The notes under the pieces are model-generated. The model saw only the letters and a list, made by a program, of their open reading frames with translations, searched no databases and was not told the origin of the DNA. From NCBI GenBank assembly GCA_024233305.1, contig JACKPV010000026.1, forward strand, positions 186,001 through 250,000: DNA of 64,000 nt, given 5' to 3'. This DNA comes from Verrucomicrobiales bacterium. Its GTDB lineage: Bacteria; Verrucomicrobiota; Verrucomicrobiia; Limisphaerales; J093. Of this stretch, positions 34,727 to 43,865 are shown one piece after another; the stretch's first letter is position 1, and each line of letters begins with the position of its first letter. A program made the position numbers and the translations under genes.

Positions 34727-35785
34727 CTACCGGGCAGGGCATGCCAGCAGTGCACCGCACAGCCGGTACAGGAGGCGCGCGCCAACGTTCGCATCCCACT
34801 CCATTCCGTCTGGTCCGGGGGCGACTTCGCAGAGGTCGAAACCCACGATCTTTCGACCCGACCGCACAAGCGCTTCGATCAGGTAGCCGGCCTCGTTGTA
34901 GCTCAGGCCGCCGGGGACGGGGGTGCCGGTCGAGGGGCAGTACTGCGGCTCCAGGCCGTCGATGTCGAAGGTGACGTGGACGCGTTCTGGAAGACCCTCC
35001 AGGATGCGAAGGGTGAGGTCGGCAAACGAGGCGCCTTCTGCCCGGGCCCGGAAGAGGTCGCGGTCCCGGAAGCAGCGTCCCCTTTCGCCCAGGCTTGCGA
35101 GGTACTCGGCCTCCTCGCGCGAGTAGTCGCGGATGCCGACCTGAACCAGGCGGGTTACGGCATCGCCAAGACGTTCCATGACGTTGAAGGCGATGGAGGC
35201 GTGGGACCAGGTGAACCCCTCATAGGCCCGGCGAAAATCGTGGTGGGCGTCGATCTGCAGCAGGCCGAATCCGCCCCGTTCCACTTCGGCCAGCGCTTCA
35301 ATGAGGCCGAAGGGGCTGGAGTGGTCCCCGCCGACAAGGGCGACGCACTGGCCGGCGTCAAGGTGTTTGCGCGCGGCGGAACGGACCCACCGCATGACTT
35401 CGGCGGAGGCTTCATTGACCTGGGCCACGTCGCGTGGGCTGTCGGTTCCGACCTCGATCGCGGCGATGGCCCGCTCGGCGGCGGGGCGGGCGAGGGCGTT
35501 GAGTTCGGAAATCCCCGGCGTTTCGGGCAGGAACGCAATTCCATGCCGGTAGGGCCGGCCGAAGGCGTCGTCCTCGAGGTCAAGTTGATGGCTGGCGCCG
35601 ATGATCGCGTTAGGACCGCGGGCGGTGCCGGGACGATAGGAGGTCGTGGCATCCCAGGGGACCGGAACGAGCACAAGCCGGGCCTCTGCGGGGTTCAGGT
35701 CGGCGCCGAGAAAGCCAGCGTTCTCGGCGGGCGGGTTGCCGGATTCAAGCTGGCGGACGACTTCTGCGAGGGTTCGGTTCGACAC
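34727..35785 (-). CDS. Agmatinase/arginase (ureohydrolase) family enzyme
   Basis: A manganese ureohydrolase of 352 aa when started at the GTG at 35785, which has AAGGTGG seven bases upstream; a TTG 12 codons earlier is possible. Metal-binding motifs are present: GGDHS (about 162-166), DAHHDF (about 189-194) and FDIDGLEP. Residues SHAS and the C-terminal GFDLCEVAPGPDG fit the family. Such enzymes release urea from agmatine, arginine or another guanidino substrate in the cytoplasm. Agmatinase (putrescine synthesis) is the default assignment, but the substrate loop does not settle it. No polyamine genes are adjacent. Confidence 0.85.
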   Translation of the reverse strand: MSNRTLAEVVRQLESGNPPAENAGFLGADLNPAEARLVLVPVPWDATTSYRPGTARGPNAIIGASHQLDLEDDAFGRPYRHGIAFLPETPGISELNALARPAAERAIAAIEVGTDSPRDVAQVNEASAEVMRWVRSAARKHLDAGQCVALVGGDHSSPFGLIEALAEVERGGFGLLQIDAHHDFRRAYEGFTWSHASIAFNVMERLGDAVTRLVQVGIRDYSREEAEYLASLGERGRCFRDRDLFRARAEGASFADLTLRILEGLPERVHVTFDIDGLEPQYCPSTGTPVPGGLSYNEAGYLIEALVRSGRKIVGFDLCEVAPGPDGMEWDANVGARLLYRLCGALLACPAR

Positions 35786-35997
35786 GCTGCACCACCTTGC
35801 CCTTTCAGCAACCGGGGTCAAGCCTCCCAGCGAGGCGGCGAATAGGCGGCGAATAGGCTTGCCCGCGGCATGAAGGCGGGCATAGTCGTCCCCGCTGCGA
35901 GCGTATTTCGGCGGGTTCGGCGTCTTGGGGGACGGCCTTCATGGGCTGGTTCCTGGCGACCGCGACGGGGCAAGCGATGCGTTGGCAGGCAATGGTG

Positions 35998-36084
35998 GCC
36001 GGCGTGGCGGAATTGGCAGACGCGCTAGACTCAAAATCTGGTACTCGCAAGGGTGTGTGGGTTCGACCCCCTCCGCCGGCACCA
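35998..36084 (+). tRNA. tRNA-Leu(CAA)
   Basis: An 87-base class II tRNA with the CCA end encoded. The acceptor stem GCCGGCG pairs with CGCCGGC, followed by A and CCA. The D-arm region GTGGCGGAATTGGCAGAC is typical of leucine tRNAs. The anticodon stem CTAGA/TCTGG encloses CTCAAAA, giving anticodon CAA. A long variable arm (TACTCGCAAGGGTG) is present. The T-arm GTGGG-TTCGACC-CCCTC has one T-T mismatch. Reads UUG codons. Confidence 0.93.
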
Positions 36085-36254
36085 AATCGGATCTGGATTC
36101 TCCTCTGTCAGAAGAATTGTCTCTCTCTTCCTTCGATGGCCCCCGTACCTGCGTTGTTCGACCGGTGGCGAAAGCCGGCAAGGTCGTTGTCCGGCGGCCC
36201 GGCGCCAGGATCCAGGTCAATCGCCGCAGCCGCGCCGGGAACCTGTTGACGCCT

Positions 36255-37610
36255 ATGAACCGGATCGACCATGCGGTGGGGAACTCAGCGTCGGACGCGG
36301 GGCGGGGGATCTTCGTTGCCCGGCGGCGCAGCGTGCGGATTCGCCAGGCTTTCGTGCTGGCAGCGGGATTCGTTGTCGGGGCTTTGGCCTGGGTGGAGCG
36401 CGAGCCGTTGCGCCAATGGGTGTTCGAGCGATCTGTTCTGAACCGTGAAGCGCCCGCGGCAGAATCCGTGCGGGCGGTGATCCTCGATTCGCGGTCACCC
36501 GAACGGGCGTTGCTGGCCGCCTGGGACAGCCATCGGGTTGTGCCGCGCGAAGTGGCGGTCCGGTTGGTGCGCGAGGTGGTCGGGCCCGGCGCCCGGTTGT
36601 CATCCGCGATGGAACGGGTGGTGTTGGGCGGCGCTCTGGATGCGGATTTGGCGGTGCGGCAGGCCGCGTTGGGCACTCTGCAGGAGGTGCGTCATCCGGC
36701 GTATCCCGCGTTGGCTGCCGCCCAGGTGCGGGACGTCGATCCCGAGGTTCGCGTGCTCGGTCTCAACCACCTGCGGGCTGTCCCGGCCGAAGCAGGGATG
36801 CCGGCCCTGATCGCTTTGCTCAATGATCCGGATCCGCTGGTCCTCACGATGGCGCTCAAGTTGCTGGAGAAATGGGGCGGAGGAGATTTCGGCGTGGCGC
36901 TCCGCGAGGTGGTGCGATCGGGAGCGGGAGCGACTGAAGACCGGGGCGGCGGGATCGAGAAGGCGCGGGCCGGCGCGGAGAAAGCGCGACGCTGGTGGCG
37001 GGAGCACGAGGCGGAGTTCACGGGCGCATTGCTTGAACTTCCTCCCGCCGCGATGGAAGCCCGCGGCTTCATTCCGGCCCCGGATTTCGCGCTGCCCGAT
37101 CTCGCCGGGCGAACCGTGCGACTCGGTGATTTCCGGGGGAAAGTGTTGTTGCTGAATTTCTGGACCACTTGGTGCACCGCCTGTGTGGCGGAAATGCCGG
37201 CGCTGGTGCAGCTTCAGCGACGCCACGCCGATCGGGTCGCTGTGGTGGGGATCTCGCTGGATTTTGTGCCGGACAGCCACGGACATCGCGGGAGCCACCA
37301 GACCACCGGGGAAGCGGAGGGAGACCATGAAGAGCCGTCGCCGCACGCCGCCGGGGAGCATGAATTCGAGCGAATCCGGCAGAAGGTGATTCGAACGGTT
37401 CGCGCGCAGGGCATCGATTATCCCATCCTGCTGGATGAAGGTAACGAGGCCGGAGCACGCTACAATGGCGGTGAACTGCCGACCACGGTGATCATTGACG
37501 CGCAGGGGCGGATCCGGCGCCGGTTCATCGGCGGGCGGCGTCTGGAGGTGTTCGAGTCGATGATCGAAGAAGCGGCCCGGGCGCCGGGGTCTGCCGCCCT
37601 CGGTCCGTAG
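36255..37610 (+). CDS. Membrane-anchored HEAT-repeat plus TlpA-like thioredoxin protein
   Basis: Start at 36255 gives 451 aa; the longer frame runs through the tRNA. An N-terminal membrane anchor (about 28-46, RQAFVLAAGFVVGALAWV) is followed by HEAT-like helical repeats (about 85-215: VRQAALGTLQEVRHPAYPAL, LIALLNDPDPLVLTMALKLL) and a TlpA/ResA-type thioredoxin domain (about 272-445). Its redox pair is Cys307-Thr-Ala-Cys310 in FWTTWCTAC. A His/Glu-rich insert (SHGHRGSHQTTGEAEGDHEE) sits after the GISLDF strand and might bind metal. The cis-Pro segment is GELPTTVIID. It is expected to reduce or oxidise periplasmic thiols, perhaps in cytochrome or copper-protein maturation (inference). Confidence 0.88.
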   Translation: MNRIDHAVGNSASDAGRGIFVARRRSVRIRQAFVLAAGFVVGALAWVEREPLRQWVFERSVLNREAPAAESVRAVILDSRSPERALLAAWDSHRVVPREVAVRLVREVVGPGARLSSAMERVVLGGALDADLAVRQAALGTLQEVRHPAYPALAAAQVRDVDPEVRVLGLNHLRAVPAEAGMPALIALLNDPDPLVLTMALKLLEKWGGGDFGVALREVVRSGAGATEDRGGGIEKARAGAEKARRWWREHEAEFTGALLELPPAAMEARGFIPAPDFALPDLAGRTVRLGDFRGKVLLLNFWTTWCTACVAEMPALVQLQRRHADRVAVVGISLDFVPDSHGHRGSHQTTGEAEGDHEEPSPHAAGEHEFERIRQKVIRTVRAQGIDYPILLDEGNEAGARYNGGELPTTVIIDAQGRIRRRFIGGRRLEVFESMIEEAARAPGSAALGP

Positions 37611-37806
37611 CGGGCTTGCGGGCGGCGCGGACCGGTATGCCCTCGCTTGACCGGCGCCCATGTTGCGCGACAATTCCCTCGTCTGGCGCGAGACGGGTAA
37701 TCTCCGGGTCGTGGTCGCGAAGCCCGTTGAGACTGATCTCCGGGTTTGGCTCGGTGGTCCGGGGCGAGGCGGGGAAGCCGGTCCGGGTCCGCGGCAGGTA
37801 AGTGCG

Positions 37807-38496
37807 ATGAACGGATCACTTGTTGACGTCGGGAGGTCGCGGGGCGCCAGGCTCTGGGAGTTGGTCTGCTGCGTTTGGTTTGCGTCGGCTGGACCGGCAG
37901 CCGGGGGGGGCTTTCCCGCACCGGTGCCGGGAGACGCGACGCAGACGACGGTCGGGTCGGGAGAAGAGCTTGAGGCAGGCTACAACGGCTTTGATCGGGG
38001 GACCTTTCGGGCGGGATTCGGTGCGGGCCTCGCCTATGGTCCGCCCATGTTCGGCACCAACGAGCCGCACGATCTTCTGCTGGGCGCTCTGCAATTGGGC
38101 TGGATGCCGACCGGCGTGATTGGGGAAGACCGCTTCTACCGGGGCAACTTCGAGATCGGCGTGGAGATTCTGGGCGCGCTGCAATACCACCCGGATGGCG
38201 CCCACCTCGCGGCCCTCACACCGGTGCTCCGTTACAGCTTCGCCACCGGATCGCCCTGGCGTCCGTTCATCGAGGCGGGGGTGGGCGTGGCGGTCACCGA
38301 CATCGGGGCGCCCGACCTCTCGACCGACTTCGAGTTCCGGTCCGCTGGCGGTCTGGGGGTCAACTACCTGCTTTCGGAACGCTTGGCGGTGGGATTCACC
38401 ACCCGCCTGTCCCACTTCTCGAACGGCGGGATCCGGTATCCCAACAACGGCGTCAACGAGGTCGAGTTCCTCCTCGGGATCACTCACTGGTTCTGA
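37807..38496 (+). CDS. PagL-like lipid A 3-O-deacylase / acyloxyacyl hydrolase family outer-membrane protein
   Basis: A 229-residue protein started at ATG 37807, with a signal peptide to about residue 32 and an eight-strand barrel-like pattern. The C-terminal RLSHFSNGGIRYPNNGVN segment has the His-x-Ser-Asn of PagL enzymes (His203, Ser205), followed by acidic residues in NEVEF as the third triad member, and ends with an aromatic residue (HWF) as expected for an outer-membrane barrel. PagL removes the 3-linked acyl chain of lipid A. This implies a Gram-negative outer membrane. It is followed 137 bases later by the fucosidase gene on the same strand. Confidence 0.83.
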   Translation: MNGSLVDVGRSRGARLWELVCCVWFASAGPAAGGGFPAPVPGDATQTTVGSGEELEAGYNGFDRGTFRAGFGAGLAYGPPMFGTNEPHDLLLGALQLGWMPTGVIGEDRFYRGNFEIGVEILGALQYHPDGAHLAALTPVLRYSFATGSPWRPFIEAGVGVAVTDIGAPDLSTDFEFRSAGGLGVNYLLSERLAVGFTTRLSHFSNGGIRYPNNGVNEVEFLLGITHWF

Positions 38497-38633
38497 TCCC
38501 GGCATTGAGGCGGGGTGCGCCGACGGCGGTCTGACGGGGAAGTCCCCGAGGGCCGGTGGTTGCCGGCGCGCGGGGCGGCGGGCGGCGGAAAGCAGCGTCG
38601 ACACGCGGGGCGCCGGCAGGTAGCAACTTGGGC

Positions 38634-40295
38634 ATGCCATTACTTCAGCAGAGGGGCGTGGGCGTCCGCGGGGCGCGTGCGGTCGGGCTGGCTCTCGTGT
38701 GGTTCACCACCATCGGCGTGCTCATGGGGCGGGCGGAACCGCGGACCAACCGGCTGGAACGACTCGAGTGGTTTCGCGATCAGGGGTTTGGCCTGTTCAT
38801 CCATTGGAGTGTCGACAGTCAGCTCGGTTCGGTGATCAGCCATTCGATGGTGGGAGCAGACGAGGCCTATCTGCGGCGTTTCGTCGAGGAACTGCCGGCC
38901 ACTTTCAACCCGCGCCGGTTTGCCCCTGACGAATGGGCGGCGCTGGCCCGGTTGGCCGGAATTCGCTACGTGGTGCTGACCGCGAAGCATCACTCGGGGT
39001 TCTGCTTGTGGCCGACGAAGACCACGGACTTCAGCATCGCAAACACGCCCTTCCGCCGGGACTTGGTGCGCGAACTGCTGGGTGCTTTCCGCGCGCAGGG
39101 CATTGCGCCGGGACTCTACTTTTCGCCGGACGATTTCTGGTGGTTGTGGCGGAACGGCATCCCGTTGCAGCGGGGAAACGACGCCGTGCAGCCGCGGTCG
39201 AATCCCGGCTTGATGGCGCACGATCAGGCGCAGGTGCGGGAGTTGCTCGGGGACTACGGCCCCGTCGACGTGCTGTTCTTCGATGGGGAGGCCCAGGGGT
39301 TGCGGGACCTGGCATGGGAAATGCAGCCGGACGTCGTGGTGACCCGCGGGGCCATCGAGACGCCCGAACAATACGTCCCGGGCTTGCCGCTGGAAGGCGC
39401 GTGGGAAGCCTGTCTCACGATGGGCACGCAGTGGCAGTACAAACCCACCAACGAGAACTACAAGTCCGGCTGGGACTGCCTCTCCCTGTTGATCGAGACC
39501 CGCGCCAAGGGGGGCAATCTGCTCCTGAACATCGGTCCGGAACCCGATGGCGCCCTGCCGCCCGAACAGGAGGACCGGCTGCGCGAGATCGCGCTCTGGA
39601 TGTTCGTCAACGGGGAGTGCATCCACGGGGTCCGTCCGTGGGTGATCACCAACGAAGAGGATGTGTGGTTCACGAAGCGCAAGGACGCGGACACGGTCTA
39701 TGCCATCGTGAAACGTCCCCCGGAACGGCGGTGGAGGTACGGCGAATGGCAGGAATTCGTGCTGCGTTCGGTGAAGGCCACGGCGCAGACCACGGTCCGC
39801 GTGTTGAGCCAGAACGACCAGGTTCTGGAATACAATCAGAGCGTGGTGCCAACCACCACTTGGGAACAGCGGGCCGATGGTCTCCATATCCGCGCGATGC
39901 GCGCGCAACGACTCTATAACGACCGCAAATGGCCGAACCCGGTGGTCCTGAAACTCACCCACGTGCAACCCGCGCTGTCGCCGCCGCAGGTCGAGACCCG
40001 GGGCGTGCGTTGGGATCGCGGGCGAAAGGTGCTCCTTTGCGCGGGCGCCTTGCGGCGCCTGGGGGACGCGGCATCCGTTGCGGTGGGATTCGAGTGGCGG
40101 GATACGACCGGGATGGACTTGACCGAACGGCTGAGCGCGTGGGAGGCGACCAAAGCGCAGGAACTCGTAGCCGCCGGCGAGTTCATGCTGCCACTTTCCG
40201 GATTGCAACCGGGCCACAGCTACGAGGTGCGCGCCGTGGCCCGGCACCCGCTCCTGTCGCTTTACGGACGCGAAGTGCAGGTGCGGGTGCCGTAA
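38634..40295 (+). CDS. Secreted GH29 alpha-L-fucosidase
   Basis: A 553-residue protein with an N-terminal signal or membrane segment (about 10-33). The GH29 barrel is clear: WFRDQGFGLFIHWSV, TAKHHSGFCLWPTKTTDFS, GLYFSPDDFWW and the nucleophile Asp217 in VDVLFFDGEA. The acid/base residue lies further on and cannot be fixed by eye. A conserved block WQYKPTNENYKSG and LLLNIGPEPDGALP follows. The C-terminal 200 residues form the usual beta-sandwich. It releases L-fucose from glycans outside the cytoplasm, consistent with a polysaccharide-degrading lifestyle. Confidence 0.95.
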   Translation: MPLLQQRGVGVRGARAVGLALVWFTTIGVLMGRAEPRTNRLERLEWFRDQGFGLFIHWSVDSQLGSVISHSMVGADEAYLRRFVEELPATFNPRRFAPDEWAALARLAGIRYVVLTAKHHSGFCLWPTKTTDFSIANTPFRRDLVRELLGAFRAQGIAPGLYFSPDDFWWLWRNGIPLQRGNDAVQPRSNPGLMAHDQAQVRELLGDYGPVDVLFFDGEAQGLRDLAWEMQPDVVVTRGAIETPEQYVPGLPLEGAWEACLTMGTQWQYKPTNENYKSGWDCLSLLIETRAKGGNLLLNIGPEPDGALPPEQEDRLREIALWMFVNGECIHGVRPWVITNEEDVWFTKRKDADTVYAIVKRPPERRWRYGEWQEFVLRSVKATAQTTVRVLSQNDQVLEYNQSVVPTTTWEQRADGLHIRAMRAQRLYNDRKWPNPVVLKLTHVQPALSPPQVETRGVRWDRGRKVLLCAGALRRLGDAASVAVGFEWRDTTGMDLTERLSAWEATKAQELVAAGEFMLPLSGLQPGHSYEVRAVARHPLLSLYGREVQVRVP

Positions 40296-40311
40296 TCCCG
40301 AAGCGGGCGGG

Positions 40312-40692
40312 CTATTTCCCGGCGCCGTAGGCGCGCAGGGCCTGCTGGGCGCGCGGGTCTCCCTCGGCGGCGAGGCGGTTGATTTCCTCGCCCAGGGCGG
40401 AGACCGAGCGAGCGACGAACGAGTTCTGCTTCTTGTCCAGTTCCGGACGCGTGGACAGGCTGGAGAAGATGCCACGTGCCCGGACCGGGTCGCGCTGGCG
40501 CAGCGCCGCCACGCCCTGATAGGCCACCGTGCGCAATTCCTCGCTGGCGGTCGCAAAGAGGTTTGTCGTGGCGGACGGGATTTCCGCGAGGGAAATGGGC
40601 TCGAGGGGGTCGGCGCCGCCACCGCCGCAACCGAGGGTCACGAGCAGGGGAACGAGCACGGCGGTCCAGCGAACGGATTGAGTCAGTTTCAT
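40312..40692 (-). CDS. Small putative lipoprotein
   Basis: A 126-residue protein with a signal sequence ending at a lipobox-like TLGC (Cys22), followed by a Gly linker and a mainly helical domain (LRTVAYQGVAALRQRDPVRARGIF, SVSALGEEINRLA, GDPRAQQALRAYG). No enzyme motif. Family not recognised. Convergent with the fucosidase gene and separated from the LamG gene by a terminator hairpin. Confidence 0.7.
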   Translation of the reverse strand: MKLTQSVRWTAVLVPLLVTLGCGGGGADPLEPISLAEIPSATTNLFATASEELRTVAYQGVAALRQRDPVRARGIFSSLSTRPELDKKQNSFVARSVSALGEEINRLAAEGDPRAQQALRAYGAGK

Positions 40693-40730
40693 GGTCGGTA
40701 AATCGGTTTCTGAGAAAACGTACGGTGATG

Positions 40731-40768
40731 GAAAAGCCCCCCGGGCCGGAATGCCGGCGCCGGGGGGC
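40731..40768 (-). terminator. Intrinsic terminator after the LamG protein gene
   Basis: Stem GCCCCCCGG/CCGGGGGGC (40736-40744 with 40760-40768), with further pairing inside, followed on the minus strand by TTTTCC. It lies 35 bases beyond the LamG-protein stop codon, so it should end that transcript. Confidence 0.8.
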
Positions 40769-40802
40769 GATCAGGCTTGCGCTGCTCGCGCAGACCGCAA
40801 GG

Positions 40803-43796
40803 TCAGTTAGCCACCCGGAAGAACAGGGCGCCTCCGGTGGCGGTGGTCTGGTAGGGGCTCGTTGCCCCGGCCACGTCGGTCCAGGGACCATTGACGCCCG
40901 GCGCGCTCTGGAGCGTCCCGGCGCCGATCCAACTCACCGTTACCTTGTTTCCATCGAGGGTGATGCTGGTGAACTCGATCTGCTCCTGCACCACCGAAAC
41001 AGTCGACAGGTCTTGCCCCTGGAGACCCGCCGTGTGAATGCCCCCGATTTCCTGCGGGGAGAGCACCCGGCGCCAGATGCCGATGTCATCCATGGCCAGG
41101 TCGGTAAAGGAGGCTCCATAAGTGCCCGTTCCATCTTGGGCGATGTTGGTGGCCAGCCCGTTCGGCGTGCTCACGTCGTTCTCGGAGGCGGTGAGCGGAC
41201 GTGTGTCGACCGCCTGGCCGTCCACGTAGGTGGTGGCAGAACCACTGCGGTCATACGTCACGGCGATATGATGCCACTCCCCGTCGCTGAAAGTGCCCGC
41301 CGGGCCGTCGTAGTCCTTCCGACTTCCGGGCGCGCCGGACAGGTTCCACTGGAAATGCCCGTCGCCGTCCGTGGCCAGGACATAGCCCTGGTTGCCGCCG
41401 CTGTTCCAATCCTTGTTGCCGATTAACGACGGATCGCTGCTCCAAGCCACCGCTTTGGCCCAGAACGCCAGCGAGAAGTCCGTGGCCGTCCCGAAGTTCA
41501 AGTCGGTCGGAACGCCGAGGGTGATGTAGTCGCTTGCTGCGCCGAAATGCACGGCCTGCGAGCCGACCTGCCCGGTGACGAAGGTGGGCGCGCCGACAGC
41601 GGTTCCGTTGTTGTTGCGGCCGCTGCTGTCCGCGTAGGCGCCATCCAGCTTGAGGTGCACCACCAAGTTTTCCGTGATGGCGCCGCCGAACACGTCGACC
41701 GTCGCCACGGCGCTCAGCGCGGTACCGACCGCGTTGCTGATCGAGACCGAGTAACGTCCGGCGTTGCTTGCCTGGGCGCTCGCGATGGTGAGGGTTGGTC
41801 CAGTTTCACCGGGTAGGTCCTCGTCGTTGAACTTCCATTGGTAAGTGAGCGGTGCCGTGCCGGTGACGACGACTTCAAGCACGAGCGGGTTGCCGGCCGA
41901 CACCAGCTGGGAGAGCGGCTGCGTCGTGATTTCCGGAGCCAGTTGGCTGACGCTGTAGAGCCCCAAGTTGTCGACGCCGAAGTACCAGCTGCCGGTGCCG
42001 GTCTGGGTGAAGCGAATCCGCACCCGCGACTGGTTGTCGGCCTGCGCGAGACGCAGGACCTCGACGCGTTTGGACTCGAACTGATCGTCATTGACCCGCG
42101 CGCTGATGAACGGGGCGAGGTCCTGCGTGACCGGCGCCGAGATCAGGTCGCCGTAGGCCAGTTGGAGGGCCTGATCGCCGCGGGCGGTTCCGAGCGTGGC
42201 GAGGGCATCGACGTTCCCCTCCGCGTCTGTGATGTAGTCCGGCTGCTCGACCATGTAGAGAGCGGGCAACCAAGTGTTCCCGCCGTCAACGGAGTATTCC
42301 ACCGCGCCCAGGCTATCCTGGTTCTGCTCGTAAGTGCTCCAGAAGCTCAGGTAGATGTCCGACTTCCCGGACAGGTTGTAGTCTCCGGTGGTCACGTATT
42401 GGATCTGGTTGCCACCGCGGTTGTCCGACTCCGCGTAGATGAAGTTGCCGGAGACGAGGCTCTCCAGGGGTACGCCGTTGACGACCACGGGGTTGAAGTT
42501 CAGACGGCGCTGGCCGAACACGTTCAGCAGACGTTCGCGGCTGATGACGGTCCAGTCCATATAGGTGTCCGAGTTCGGATCATCGAAGTCGGGCGCGCCG
42601 GTGAGTGAGTCCGTCTGGTTCGACACGGTCCAACCGGACGGCAGGCCGCCTTCGGCCACCTGGTCGAACGTCTCAAGCACGATCGGCTCCGGCAGTACGA
42701 TTTCCTTGTAGGTGCCCACCTTGAAGGTCCAGGTATAGGTTTGCGCCCCATGGAGGCTGTCGGAAAAATCGAGGGCCGCTGAGTGTTCCGAGTCCGGCGC
42801 CAGGAGCGTCGGGATGGCGTAGCTGATGGTGTAGATGCCACCGGAAGGGGTGACGGTCGCAGCGACGACGCTGCCGTCGAGGTACAACTTGATAGAACCC
42901 GCGTCGACGGTGGTTTGTCCCTGATCGAGCACGGCGCTCAAAGTCGGCTTCGGGGAGGCGTTCTGGTCTCCGCTGGCCGGCGTGGTGGAGAGCACGGTGG
43001 CGGGGATGGTCGGGATGCTCGTCGGAACCCCGTTCGCAGTCGGGCTGCCGAGGGCGCCAACCTGCGGTGTGGTGAGGGCACGGTTGCGGAACTGGATGCT
43101 GCTTACATAACCGGGGGCCGTGTCGCCGTCGTTGTCATGGAACAGCCACGCGTCGCCAAACACCGCCCAGCGACCGTCGGCACCGCCGGCGCCCTGCGTT
43201 CCCACGAGGACGCCGTTGATGTACTTGCGGATTTCGTTGGCCGGCCCTTGGTCTACCACAAAAGCCACGCGGTACCAGGTGTCAGGGTTGATCGTGCCTT
43301 CGTACTGGCCGCTGATGCCGATGCCGTTCGAGGGGTTGACGAAGAACTCGCCATCCGCCTGGACCAGCATTTGGTCGGTGTCAATGAAGGAACGCCATTG
43401 CGCGTCGGAGGCCGCAGGGAAGAGGATGTCGTAGATGATGGTCCACTGGTTCACCAGGGTGCCGCCGCCGTTGGCCGGCGAATCGATGGGCATGGCGTAG
43501 CCGGTGCCGTCGAGATCCCCTGCCGGGAAGCCCATGACTCTCGCCTCCGTGCCGCCAATGGCCGGCAACCCGAGCGAAGTGGTCGTGCCAAACGTGGTGG
43601 CGGTCGCCGTATTGGGCGTGCCCCACGTGAGATAGACAAGGGGATTGCCGATGGTGCCGTTCAGGTTTCCGTTGGTGAAGTCCCACTGGCCTTTGACGTC
43701 GGCGTCGGCGGCGTGGCCGCTCCAGCCGCCGAGCAAGCCGGCGATTGCCAGCCCGGCCATGCGGGCGGCTCGTTGGGTTCGCTGTTTACTATACAT
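40803..43796 (-). CDS. Large secreted LamG/Ig-like surface protein
   Basis: A 997-residue protein with a signal peptide (to about residue 30). Domains in order: a LamG/concanavalin-like sandwich (about 33-255), a Big_5-like segment (about 265-370, VLSTTPASGDQNASPKPTLSA), a jelly-roll region with SVDGGNTWLPAL, an Ig-like domain (about 655-740, ITTQPLSQLVSAGNPL), a second LamG domain (about 745-930, FSDGEWHHIAVTYD) and a C-terminal domain ending ALFFRVAN, close in pattern to the FYR endings of other exported proteins here. It probably binds glycans at the cell surface. It lies 69 bases downstream of the pseudopilin gene on the same strand, so the two may share a transcript. Confidence 0.87.
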   Translation of the reverse strand: MYSKQRTQRAARMAGLAIAGLLGGWSGHAADADVKGQWDFTNGNLNGTIGNPLVYLTWGTPNTATATTFGTTTSLGLPAIGGTEARVMGFPAGDLDGTGYAMPIDSPANGGGTLVNQWTIIYDILFPAASDAQWRSFIDTDQMLVQADGEFFVNPSNGIGISGQYEGTINPDTWYRVAFVVDQGPANEIRKYINGVLVGTQGAGGADGRWAVFGDAWLFHDNDGDTAPGYVSSIQFRNRALTTPQVGALGSPTANGVPTSIPTIPATVLSTTPASGDQNASPKPTLSAVLDQGQTTVDAGSIKLYLDGSVVAATVTPSGGIYTISYAIPTLLAPDSEHSAALDFSDSLHGAQTYTWTFKVGTYKEIVLPEPIVLETFDQVAEGGLPSGWTVSNQTDSLTGAPDFDDPNSDTYMDWTVISRERLLNVFGQRRLNFNPVVVNGVPLESLVSGNFIYAESDNRGGNQIQYVTTGDYNLSGKSDIYLSFWSTYEQNQDSLGAVEYSVDGGNTWLPALYMVEQPDYITDAEGNVDALATLGTARGDQALQLAYGDLISAPVTQDLAPFISARVNDDQFESKRVEVLRLAQADNQSRVRIRFTQTGTGSWYFGVDNLGLYSVSQLAPEITTQPLSQLVSAGNPLVLEVVVTGTAPLTYQWKFNDEDLPGETGPTLTIASAQASNAGRYSVSISNAVGTALSAVATVDVFGGAITENLVVHLKLDGAYADSSGRNNNGTAVGAPTFVTGQVGSQAVHFGAASDYITLGVPTDLNFGTATDFSLAFWAKAVAWSSDPSLIGNKDWNSGGNQGYVLATDGDGHFQWNLSGAPGSRKDYDGPAGTFSDGEWHHIAVTYDRSGSATTYVDGQAVDTRPLTASENDVSTPNGLATNIAQDGTGTYGASFTDLAMDDIGIWRRVLSPQEIGGIHTAGLQGQDLSTVSVVQEQIEFTSITLDGNKVTVSWIGAGTLQSAPGVNGPWTDVAGATSPYQTTATGGALFFRVAN

Positions 43797-43865
43797 AGGC
43801 TGTCTTACTGGATGCTTTCAGGGTTCTGGTGTACGGGAAGAAAACGGGTTCGATTAGGGGCCGGA

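Noticed and set aside
38640..40622. 660-codon minus-strand frame opposite the fucosidase
   Set aside because: Shadow of the GH29 gene; no recognisable motif.
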